From Candidatus Altimarinota bacterium (GTDB lineage Bacteria; Patescibacteriota; Gracilibacteria; BD1-5; UBA6164): 33,039 nucleotides of DNA. Location: NCBI GenBank assembly GCA_024710565.1, contig JANJUN010000014.1, forward strand, positions 1-33,039, in the 5' to 3' direction. The translations under genes were made by a program, and so were the position numbers. Shown here piece by piece: positions 18,630-28,200 of this stretch; position 1 is the stretch's first letter, and each line of letters opens with the position of its first letter. The notes below the pieces were generated by a model. The model had not been told where the DNA came from and did not search any database. It worked only from the letters and a program-made list of their open reading frames with translations.

Positions 18630-19697
18630 ATGTTAGATGTAAAAAAAATCGAAGCAGCGATAAATCAAATTGCTTCAGAGAAAAAAATTCCAAAAGAAAC
18701 TCTTATTGATATTATTGAATCAGCTATTAAAACGGCATATAAAAAAGATTATGGTTCTAAAGATGAAAATGCACTTGTAAAACTTGATTTAGATGCTGGG
18801 ACTATTGAAATTACCGTAGAAAAAACGTTAGTAAAAGAAGTAACTAATCCTGCTACAGAAATAAGTTTTGATGAACTTGGAGATGATGCAGAATGATATG
18901 AAGAAGGAGATACTATTGAAATTGATATGACCGATGAAGTAATGAACTGATCTATGGGAGAGTCTTTTTGAAGAATTGCATCTCAAGCAGCGAGACAAGT
19001 AATTATACAAAAAATAGGAGATAGTGAAAAACAAAAAATCTATGAACTTTTTAAAGATAAGGTGGGACAATCTATCAGTATGAAAGTAGTTATGATGGAA
19101 TCATGAAAGGTAGTTTTTGATTATAATGGAAATCAAGTAATTCTTCCAAAATCAGAGCAAGTATCAAGAGACACCTATACTCCAGACACAAGATTTTATG
19201 TATACGTTGCAGAAGCATCTATAGATGAAAAAACAGGACCAAGAGTAGTATTATCAAGAAAAAATAAAAATATTGTTCCTTCTATATTTGCATTATATGC
19301 TCCTGAAATTAGCGATGGAACTATTTCTATAGATCAAGTAGTAAGATATCCAGGAGTAAAAACAAAGCTTTTGGTTTCGACAAATTATGAAGAAATTGAT
19401 CCGGCAGGAAGTCTTATTGGACAAAAATGAATTAGAGTAAAATCAGTGATGGAGGAACTTTCTGGAGAAAAAGTTGATATTATTGTAGATAATGGAAATA
19501 TTTCGGAAATGATAGCAAAATCACTTACTCCAGCTCAAATTTTAAAGGTAGAAGTTGATCAAGAGAAAAAAGAAGCAAAAGCATATATATTGCCTTCAGA
19601 AAGAGCAAAAGCTATTTGAAAAAATGGAGTCAATATCAATCTCGCATCTCAATTAGTTTGATACAATATTTCTCTTATAGAAATCGAGGAAAAATAA
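18630..19697 (+). CDS. nusA: Transcription termination/antitermination protein NusA
   Basis: 355 codons from ATG 18630-18632 to TAA 19695-19697. The N-terminal RNA-polymerase-binding domain starts LDVKKIEAAINQIASEKKI, as in the family, which favours this ATG over one at 18570. An S1 domain follows (about residues 140-210, VFDYNGNQVILPKSEQ, GPRVVLSRKN). KH1 has DPAGSLIGQKGIRVKSV and KH2 has ERAKAIGKNGVNINLASQL. NusA binds RNA polymerase and nascent RNA and modulates pausing. It has no C-terminal acidic repeats, as usual outside Proteobacteria. A strong terminator follows. Confidence 0.94.
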
Positions 19698-19722
19698 AAA
19701 GATGTGACAACATCTTTTTTCC
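19696..19722 (+). terminator. nusA terminator
   Basis: AAAAAGATGT pairs with ACATCTTTTT around a GACA loop (10-bp stem), starting within the nusA stop codon and ending in a T run before rplI. Confidence 0.85.
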
Positions 19723-19747
19723 TTTTAGTTTTTAATCCCCCCTTTTT

Positions 19748-20188
19748 ATGAAAGTTTTATTTTTAAAATTGGTTCCAAATGTTGGACATGTTGGAGATAT
19801 AAAAGAAATTAGTGATAGTTACGCAAGAAATTTTCTTCTGCCAAAATGACTGGCTAAAAAACTTACTCCTGAAGAGGAAAAAAACTTACAAATTCAAGAA
19901 AAAAAACAAGAAGAATCAAGAAGGAATTTAATTGAGAATAAGCATAAGATTATGGAAATGCTCAATGGAAAAACACTTCTATTTAAGGCTAAAACACTTG
20001 ATAATGGAAAAATGTTTTGAGGAATTTGAGAGCATGATATTATTCAAAAAATATCCAAAGACTTTAAAATCGAATTAGAAAAAAAGCATATTGATATGAT
20101 AGATGGCCATATTAAAAAAATAGGAAAAAAAGATATATATATTAAATTAGGAGAAAATATGGCAAAAATAACTATAATAGTTGAATAA
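19748..20188 (+). CDS. rplI: 50S ribosomal protein L9
   Basis: 146 codons from ATG 19748-19750 to TAA 20186-20188, close to the usual 148. The N-terminal domain has the bL9 signature [20 protein letters not shown] and FLLPKGLA. A long charged helix links it to the C-terminal domain ([12 protein letters not shown]), which ends in a beta strand. bL9 binds 23S rRNA at the base of the L1 stalk. The stop overlaps the ruvX start (TAATG), so the two are translationally coupled. Confidence 0.95.
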
Positions 20189-20586
20189 TGAATTATTTAG
20201 CAATAGATTTATGAAATAAAAGATGCGGGTTAGCATATTCTCATATGGGATACATTTTTACTCTTCCAGCGGTAGCAAGAGTGGAAATTATTTCAAAAAT
20301 AAAAAAAATACTTATTCAAAAAGAGATTTCCAAAATTGTTGTAGGGATGCCGTATGATTTATATGGAAAAGAAAAAAAACAGCTCCAAAAAACACAAAAT
20401 TTTATTGAAAAATTAAAAATTGAATTTCCAGACTATGAAGTAATTTCAGTAGACGAGCGTTTTACTACTTTTCTTTCTCTTGATACACTTTCTCAATTAT
20501 GAGAAAAAAATATTTCTGAAAAAAAAGATAGTTTGTCTGCCTATTTTATCTTAGAAACATATTTAGACAAAATAAAAAACTCCTAA
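20188..20586 (+). CDS. ruvX: Holliday junction resolvase-like / pre-16S rRNA nuclease YqgF
   Basis: 132 codons from ATG 20188-20190 to TAA 20584-20586. The RNase H-like fold starts LAIDLGNKRCGLAYS with catalytic Asp6. KIVVGMPYDLYGKE, SVDERFTTFLS and DSLSAYFILETYL with the final acidic residue match YqgF/RuvX. The family processes the 16S rRNA 5' end and was first proposed as a Holliday junction resolvase. It is coupled to rplI; a terminator overlaps its end. The Gly of the first strand motif is TGA. Confidence 0.93.
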
Positions 20587-20600
20587 AGGAGTTTTTTATT
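20571..20600. terminator. Bidirectional terminator between ruvX and the lipoprotein gene
   Basis: AATAAAAAACTCC and GGAGTTTTTTATT form a perfect 13-bp stem with loop TAAA, which is the ruvX stop plus one base. It can also end the minus-strand lipoprotein transcript (stop at 20612). Confidence 0.88.
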
Positions 20601-20611
20601 TTTACTGAGAA

Positions 20612-20881
20612 TTATTCAGCAGTAGTAGTTTCAACTTCAGCAGTTTCAACTTCAACTGGAGTAACTTCTGTATTTTCAGGAGTAACAACTTCAACTGGAG
20701 TAACTTCTGTATTTTCAGGAGTAACAACTTCAACTGGAGTAACTTCTGTATTTTCAGGAGTAACAACTTCAACTGGAGTAACTTCTGTATTTTCAGGAGT
20801 AACAACTTCTTCTTGTTTACCACAAGAAGCTAAACTTAACATAGCAACTAATGCTAATGTAGCTAATAATTTTTTATTCAT
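20612..20881 (-). CDS. Small repeat lipoprotein
   Basis: 89 codons from ATG 20879-20881 to TAA 20612-20614. A lipoprotein signal peptide MNKKLLATLALVAMLSLASC has the lipobox LASC, so Cys20 should be lipidated and exported. The mature part is four copies of about 13 residues, VVTPENTEVTPVE, then a Glu/Thr tail. It is acidic, Pro/Thr-rich and probably extended, like a surface stalk or spacer. The repeat is exact at DNA level (39 bp). No family recognised. Confidence 0.82.
   Translation of the reverse strand: MNKKLLATLALVAMLSLASCGKQEEVVTPENTEVTPVEVVTPENTEVTPVEVVTPENTEVTPVEVVTPENTEVTPVEVETAEVETTTAE
20661..20810 (-). repeat. 39-bp perfect tandem repeat in the lipoprotein gene
   Basis: Units start at 20661, 20700, 20739 and 20778; the first three are full and identical and the last is partial. 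Copy number is likely to vary between strains by slippage or recombination. Confidence 0.85.
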
Positions 20882-20928
20882 TTTTATAAATTTTATGAAT
20901 TAAAATATAATAATAATTGGCGTTTGTG

Positions 20929-20955
20929 ATTATAGATAAAAATGCCAAATATCAA
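20929..20955 (-). promoter_or_regulatory. Possible promoter of the lipoprotein gene
   Basis: On the minus strand TTGATA (20950-20955) and TATAAT (20929-20934) are spaced 15 bases apart, about 48 bases before the ATG. The spacing is short, so the call is tentative. Confidence 0.4.
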
Positions 20956-21073
20956 CATTATCACTATTTACAAAATGTATTTTTATTTTGTAATACTATT
21001 TAAATGGCTTTAAAATTTGACTTTAGAGCGAAAAAAAATAATATAATTCTTATTTCTATAATTGAAATATTTT

Positions 21074-21625
21074 ATGAACCAAAGTTTCTTACAGCACTTT
21101 CAGTGAAAGCGCGTTCAAAATAAAAAATCCCAAGATATATGAGAAATTTCTGGCTTTGTTTTTGATATAGCATTTCAAAAAGTAGTAGGATGTATCTATA
21201 AAAAATGATTTTTACAATATAAATATTTTTTATTTGAAGATGTTTTAGAACAAAAAGATAATATTTTTCTTATAGTTGAAAAACAAAGGGAGAATGAATG
21301 GTATGAGATATATGGAAAACGCGTACAAGATGAATATGCAAATAATTTGGGTTATATTTATGATATTGAAATAAATGGAGTTTATAAATTACAGTATATT
21401 TATATTGAATGAGGATATTTTTTTTCACTCGATAGAAAGCATTTACTTCAAAGAGATATCAGAAAGGTTTCTGCAAAGGCTATTTTATCATATGAGAAAG
21501 AGAGTGTAGTTATAAATCATACTCCCACTATAAAAGAAAATAAAAAAACACTTGAAAATATTAGAAAAGTTTTTATAAATATACCCGAACCTAATTATAA
21601 TCTTAACTTTAATACCTATGAATAG
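21074..21625 (+). CDS. PRC-barrel-like protein (183 aa)
   Basis: ATG 21074-21076 to TAG 21623-21625. The N-terminus reads GEISGFVFDIAFQKVVG and later FLFEDVLEQKDNIFLIVE, a PRC-barrel-like beta pattern. A second half (GYIYDIEINGVYKLQYIYIEGG) repeats this arrangement, so there may be two barrels. The C-terminal tail is Lys-rich and disordered. PRC barrels bind RNA, proteins or pigments; the role here is unknown. Its stop overlaps the start of the next gene (21618) by 8 bases, so the pair is an operon. Confidence 0.55.
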
Positions 21626-23051
21626 AAGAGTAGCAAATAATAAAAAAATCCTAAAAACCTTTAAGGATTATTTAGTTCCTATTTTTTTCGTTTTTATTAT
21701 TTTTATTTTTATTTTAAATTTTATTTTTTGAGGAGATGAATCACCCGTTGTTTCCAATGGAGATAATTCTTCTTTTTCAATAGCTCTTTCTTCATCTCAA
21801 ACAGAAGCATATATAGAGTACAATGGTGGAAAAAAATCAAAGATTGAATGAGAGGTCGCATTGTATAAAAGCGAAAAACTACAAGTAGCTTCTGAATCTG
21901 TTAAACTTTCTGATGATTGATCTGAGTTTCACCTCAATAAACTTTGAGAATTAAGATTTAATGAAGATAAGAGTTTGACTTTGTATTCTTCCGATTTATG
22001 GGGGAATACGAAAAAAGATACTCATATAGAGATGAGATATGCAAAAATAAAAGCATCAAATGGAAGTGTTTTTTCTCTTTCTCAAAATGAGGTAGCAAGT
22101 ACGGTATATGTTGTATGAGGAAATCTTGAAGTACAAAATTTATCAGGAGCTTCTACGGTTCTTACGAAGGGAGAGAAAATAGTTATTATGAGAAATAATG
22201 CGAATGATAAAAATTCTGATTTAGGACTCTCAAAAGAATCAATAGATGATTATATAAAAAATGAAGATTGGTTTTTAAAAAATAATGGAAGTTTTTATCT
22301 TGCTCAGATAGAGACAGATTCTAGTCAAAGTGGAGCGACCATGACCGGAACTATGAGTACTGGAGCAATAGTTTCATCTACAGCACTAGGAACATACATA
22401 GCATTTGATACTATTTTTGATGAAGCAGAGGTAGCAAGTGAGAAAACAAATATAACCGGAACGATTATAGATGAAAGAGTTGCTACTGTAAATATAAATG
22501 GAAAAAATGCTCAAATTGATACTCAAAATAAAACATTTTCACTCTCAGAATTAAATACTTCAGCAAGAGTGAATGATATAGTCTATAAAATATATGATTC
22601 CAATTCGACACTTTTATATAAATGAGTTTTTACTCTTCATAATTCTAAATGAAGTGGTAATACTACTTCAGGAACTCCCGCACAATCTGGACTAGCACAG
22701 GTACAAAATTATCCAATAGCAACATCACCTTTGTATCAAATTATTACGCCGAAAGAAAATCCATATACAACTACTGAAAATGTAGTAAGAATTGAAGGGA
22801 CGATTCCGGTAAGAACGGTAAGTAAAATAATTATAAATGGATTTCAATTACAAAAATTTGTACCAAATTCTAGTTATTGGCAATATTTTGCAAATAGTGA
22901 GTTTGGAAACCTCAAACCAGGAGTAAATATTTATAAGATACAATTTTATTCAGAAGGAGAAACTATCGTATATGAAACAAATTTTACCATTATAAAACAA
23001 GAAGAAAAGAAAGCTGAAGAGACATCTCAAACAGGGGCAAGTATTCAATAG
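21618..23051 (+). CDS. Membrane-anchored extracytoplasmic beta-rich protein (FecR-like), 477 aa
   Basis: ATG 21618-21620 to TAG 23049-23051. A single transmembrane helix (about residues 19-37, FFVFIIFIFILNF) anchors a large extracytoplasmic part. Residues ~45-190 alternate strand-like segments (VALYKSEKLQVAS, LRFNEDKSLTLYS) and include VVGGNLEVQNLSGASTVL, which resembles FecR domains. Two later modules, about 260-320 and 375-460, look like Ig/big-fold repeats joined by Thr/Ser/Gly linkers. The function is unknown; a surface scaffold is likely. It overlaps the PRC-barrel-like gene and ends at a long hairpin terminator. Confidence 0.65.
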
Positions 23052-23062
23052 TAAAATATGAT

Positions 23063-23118
23063 GAATCAAACAAAATAAAAAAAGAATTTTTAAATTCTTT
23101 TTTTATTTTGTTTGATTC
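23063..23118. terminator. Very long perfect hairpin terminator
   Basis: Arms of about 27 bases, beginning GAATCAAACAAAATAAAAAA and its reverse complement, close on a 2-base loop. It lies between two convergent genes (23051 and 23126). The stem is much longer than the other terminators here. Confidence 0.85.
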
Positions 23119-23125
23119 GTAAAGT

Positions 23126-25060
23126 TTAATTACAGCTACAAGTTGCTACTTTTTGTTTACTTCCACTTACTTCGTATGCAGATCTTCCATTCAAAGATGA
23201 CGTACAAGAAGTAGTATTAGGATTGATATCTAAAGGTCATACTGGTCAAAATACTGCGTGATATTGCCATTTACAAGAATTAGATGGAGGAGGAGTAGTA
23301 CAGTTTATTAAACTAGCTGAACCTGCAGAAACGATTTGATTTCCATATGCTGCAAAAAATTCATAGTTTGCTACCGGAAATTCATTTGCTTGACCAGAAC
23401 CAACAATTCTATTATTTCCACTCCACTCATCTGCTCTATAATCTCTAAAATCAGCAGGATTTGTACAATTTGATGTCCCAGCGAGTCTTGCACATCCTTT
23501 TGGTGGATTTGCTCTATCAACTCCATCAACTACTACATACCAAACTTGGTTTGCACAAGCCGTATTCCCTAGATTACTTAAAGAATTTCCAATTTTTGTA
23601 GTAGGATTTCCTTGAGTACTTCCAGAACAATTTGTTAAACTAGCAGAACCTGCTGGAACGATTTGAGTTCCATAAAGAGCAAAAAATTCATAATTTCAAA
23701 CTGGAAATTGGTTAGCTTGACCTGTTGATATAATTCTATTATTTCCACTCCATTCATCTGCTCTATAATCTCTAAAATCAGCAGGAGTTGTACAAGCAGA
23801 AGTCCCAGCAAGTCTCGCACATCCTTTTGGAGGATTTGTTTTATCAACTCCATCAGTAACTACATAAAATGTTTGATTGGTACATGCACTTGATCCTAAG
23901 TTACTCATTGAGTTTCAAACTTTAGACGTAGGGGTAGAAATGCTTCCATTTTGTAGATATATTTTTACTACACTATTTTCCATTTTAATACTGTCGCAAT
24001 AAACATCTCCTCTCGTTACTCTTGGAGTACATCCAGAGGCATTTGCGATGGAATATCCAGATTTTTTTATTTGGAGTATATTTCACATTCCAGAAGCAGG
24101 AGAAAAATCTTCTTGAGTTCTTCCATTTGTATCAGTAGTATAGCTTCCAATTACACTTGAACTCATTCCGATGATACCAATGATATCAACTCCAACTCAA
24201 GAAAGTGGTTGTTTAGTTATATTGTCATAAACATATACAGTAATACCACTTCCAGCTGATTTTGTTTCACAATTATTTTTTGCTGCATTCAAGGTGTATC
24301 CGATTTTACATGACCAAGTACATCTTTCTCCGCCAGTAGAATATTTCCACGTTGTATTTGTATCTGGTCCAGCAACTATATTGGTGAAAGGTCTTACATT
24401 TACTCCAGCTCATGATGGAGGAAGTGTTCCACTACAAGATTGAGAACTTCAACCGCTACTTGAAGAGCTAGATGTGCTAGAAGAACTTGTTGAAGAAGTA
24501 GTTTTACATTCTCAAGAATATAATATAGACGCTTTATCTAATCATGCCATACAACTATTTGAGTATGTTTTAGGTTGAGGTATAACTTGCATACATGATA
24601 TATAAGGATCATTACTACAAGGAGGCATTGGAGGTTGTGCACATATAGGTGCATATTCTTGTGTACATCAGAGAGATGTTTCACAATTTCCCATTAATTG
24701 ACATAAAAAATTATCAACATTTATATTTCCATTAAGTTCATATTGTAATTTTTTCACTCCATCCTTTAAGTAGGTAATCATTTGAGTAAGTGTTGCATTT
24801 GAGGTATATTTTTGAGAAAAAACTCCTAATTGCTTTTCGATAGAAGCTAATAGATTTTCGTATTTGGTATCATCTAATTGGCTTCTCATACTTCCAACTT
24901 TTACTAAGAAAGCATCAAGTTTTTCTTGATAGGGAACTTTTGTTGTTGTGCTTGTTGTAGTAGAAGAAGCGTAGGTGAATCATACTACTACATTCCCATA
25001 TGAAAATCCTCATATCAGGAAAAATGAGAGCATTAAAAAGAGTATTTTAATCTTTTTCAT
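23126..25060 (-). CDS. Secreted Kazal-like repeat surface protein (644 aa)
   Basis: ATG 25058-25060 to TAA 23126-23128. A signal peptide (MKKIKILFLMLSFFLIWGFS) is followed by a helical region, then a Cys-rich module (CTQEYAPICAQPP...TYSNSCMAG...SGEC) that resembles a Kazal protease-inhibitor domain. A Ser/Thr linker follows (about residues 185-205), then another Cys motif, a carboxypeptidase-regulatory-like beta module (ITVYVYDNITKQPLSGVGV), and a tandem duplication of ~109 residues (CARLAGTS, DFRDYRADEWSGNNRI). It looks exported and disulfide-rich. Protease inhibition or host binding are inferences. It has a strong promoter, divergent from the DUF1800-DUF1501 gene. Confidence 0.75.
23286..23935 (-). 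repeat. Tandem duplication, period about 327 bp
   Basis: The blocks around 23321 and 23648 repeat with a period of 327 bases (109 codons) and high identity, for example the shared segment encoding DFRDYRADEWSGNNRI. The duplication stays in frame within the Kazal-like gene. Confidence 0.8.
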
Positions 25061-25117
25061 AATATACAATTAATAAATAAAAATTACTATCCGCGCATAA
25101 TAATTTTATGCTCGGTA

Positions 25118-25146
25118 ATTGTAATATATTTCAGGTTCTTTGTCAA
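25118..25146 (-). promoter_or_regulatory. Consensus promoter of the Kazal-like gene
   Basis: On the minus strand TTGACA (25141-25146), 17-base spacer, TACAAT (25118-25123). The predicted start site leaves a leader of about 50 bases before the ATG at 25060. Confidence 0.75.
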
Positions 25147-25169
25147 ATTTAGTTTTTTGTTTTATTGTT

Positions 25170-25197
25170 TTGACAAACTAAATTAAATAAGTATAAA
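25170..25197 (+). promoter_or_regulatory. Consensus promoter of the DUF1800-DUF1501 gene
   Basis: TTGACA (25170-25175), 16-base spacer, TATAAA (25192-25197), about 55 bases before the ATG at 25252. Back to back with the minus-strand promoter at 25118-25146. Confidence 0.7.
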
Positions 25198-25251
25198 AAT
25201 AAAAAATACAAATCAAAAATAAAATTTATTTTCCTCATATAAATCCTAGAT

Positions 25252-28200
25252 ATGAAAAAATTTTTATCGATGATAGTATTGTTTTCTATTGCATTTCAAT
25301 TTTCTTCTCCATTTCTTCCTTTTTCTTCCACCAAATGATCAAGTACTCCGTGGACTTTTGAAAAAGCAGAACATCTTGCTCTTAGGACTCTTATTGGTGC
25401 TACTCCTGAAATGATTGAAAAATTATACCAATCTGGAAGTGCGGAAAATGCGGTGAATATATTATTTCCAAGTAAAGTATGACCAGATAGAACTCAGTAT
25501 CTTCAAAATTTGGAGTCTTTTAAGTGAAATGAATTTAATATCAACGATACGAACGCAAATAGAAAGGTCTACGCATTTCAATATTATGCAGATCCTTATG
25601 AGGCAAAAAGAAAATTATTTTGACTCTTTGAGGATATTTTTCCTGTTGATAGAGATGGGGCGAGTGCTACTAATATAAATTTTTCAGATATAGAAAATCA
25701 TTTTAAAATTTTGTACGAAGAGTCACTTGGGAATTATAAAAAGATGATAAAAAGAGTATTATTTGACGCTCAAAATAGTGAAAATAGTTTCGCGATGTGA
25801 AAGTATTTAGATCTTCTCAATCAACCAAATAAAGATAGACCAAATGAAAATTATGCCAGAGAACTTATGCAGTTATTTTTAATGCTTGAATACAAGCCTT
25901 GGGAAGATGCAGAAACTCCAAGTGCGGTGAGAAATTATACTGAAGAAGATGTAGCAGCATTGGCGCGTATATTGACAGGATTTAGATATGGTACAGATAA
26001 AAAGGTGTATTTTGATGAAACATATCATAATACCGGTACGGGGATAGTATTTTTATCGGGAAGTTTAAAGTCTTGAGATGATTTTTCTTTTTATGATACT
26101 GGAAGTGGGACTATTGATAACACAAAAATTATTCAACCAATTTCTGGAAATAATGGGCTTGGAGATAATATTATTGATTATATTTTCTCAAAAAGAGAAT
26201 CTGAAATTGCCTATTTTCTTTCTTGGAGATTACTGAAATATTATGTTTATGATAAACCAACTCAATTAGAAATTGAGACTTTAGCCAATCAGATTAAAAA
26301 TAATAACTTTGAATTATATCCAAGTATAAAATGGCTTTTATCAAGTGATATCATGTATACTGATACCGTGATGAATGCTCTGCGCTATAAAAATCCTCTT
26401 GAATTAGCTATAGGAACCTTGAAAATCCTTCATGCAAAAGATCAAACTTTTGTCGTAGATCCTCTTTTAAATGACACTTCGCTCTTGGTGCATTTAGATT
26501 GGACTCCGTATAATCCAAGAAGTATTTTTGGAAGAGATGGTTTTGATAATAATGCTGGATTTATGAACGCATACTTTCATAATCAATGGGTAAACTATGC
26601 CTCTAAAATAGCATTTAATACGGGAACAGGGTATTATAATATTTCTCAGATAATTCCTCAAACATTTCATACCAATACAGGAGTCGTAAACATAAAAACT
26701 CACACAGGAAATACCTATTCTGGAAGCATTTCCCTTGGAGCTTTCTCTCTCTCTACTCTTTGAGAAAATGCAACGGGGGCAAAATGAGAAAACCAAGACT
26801 TCTCTATTCAAAAAACATTATTTTTTTTAGAAGATCCTTTTGATGAAGAAACTCATACAGGGGCAGATAATTCTGGAGAAATACTTTTCCAAGAAAATAC
26901 GCTAGAAAATACCGGAAGTCTCTCTCTGAGTGGAGGAAAAAATATTCTACCTTTTTCTTGAACTGGAGAAACATCATCTGGGGATTTGAAAGAAAGTAGC
27001 GATATTTTTGACGAAACTGTTCTTTCTTCATCATGAACACAAACAAATTCTCTAGAAACACAAGAAACTCCTTCTTCTTCAGGTGCTTCATCTCAGGAGG
27101 ATACAGATATTCTTCCAGATCCTTCAAATCAAACGCCTCCCGAGTGAGAAAAGACTGGAGAAATCATACCAGAAAGTATGGATTCTCAAATACCAGAAGT
27201 ATCTTTTTTAAATAGATTATTTTCTCCTGTACTTTTACAAACACACGCTGCAGAGTGATGATCAGAAAACCTTTCTTTTGCAACAGGAACCATTGTTTTT
27301 CCAGATTTTTATATTCAAACGGCTTCTGGAAAAATTTATATAGAATGAAGTTTTGATGCAAATAATGGAGTTTTAAATATTTCCTCAGGAAGTCTTCTTT
27401 CTGCTGGAAAAACATATAATTTTGCTCAAAAAACTCTTTGAGTAGAGTCAGGGTATCAGTTTCATTATGATATTACTGAAGAAGAAATGTTTGATCAATT
27501 GGAGCAAACTCTTTATGTATGAAGAAAAATTCCTTCTTGAATAAGAGAAAAAATCACTACGTTTCTTCAAACCGATGCTAATGGAAATGCAAGAAAATTT
27601 CTTCCAAATAATACAACCTACAGAAATAAATATATAAGAGCGGTTATAGCTATATTATTAACCCAACCCGAATTTTTACTCTTGAGCGGATATAAAAAGG
27701 AGTCTAGTATTGGTGGTTGATTAGGAAATACCCAAATTACAGATAATTCAAAAAAGTTGATTATGATCGAACTTTATGGAGGATATGATTGGATCAATGG
27801 AGTTATTCCTAAAAATGAGTATGAATATTATAGTAATATCAGAGGATCATTAGCATATAAAAAAGAAGATCTTATAGATTTAGGAGATTTTTATTTGAAT
27901 ACCGCATTTGAAAGTTTTAAGCCTTTTTATGATGCGTGAGATCTCAGAATAGTCAATAGAGTATGAACTCCAAATCATTCTAGATGACATGATACAGCAG
28001 CAATTCAGGTAGCGAGTCAAAAAGCACTTCAAACAGTCGCTACACCATGACTCATAGGAGAGCTTATAAAAAATGATACCAATCCTCTCAATCATATCGT
28101 TTTAGGGACCAATAGACCTCCAATTTATACCAATGGAAATTATATCAATATTGGAGGAAATTCTATACTCTATAATAATCCGGTTTGAGGAACGACATCT

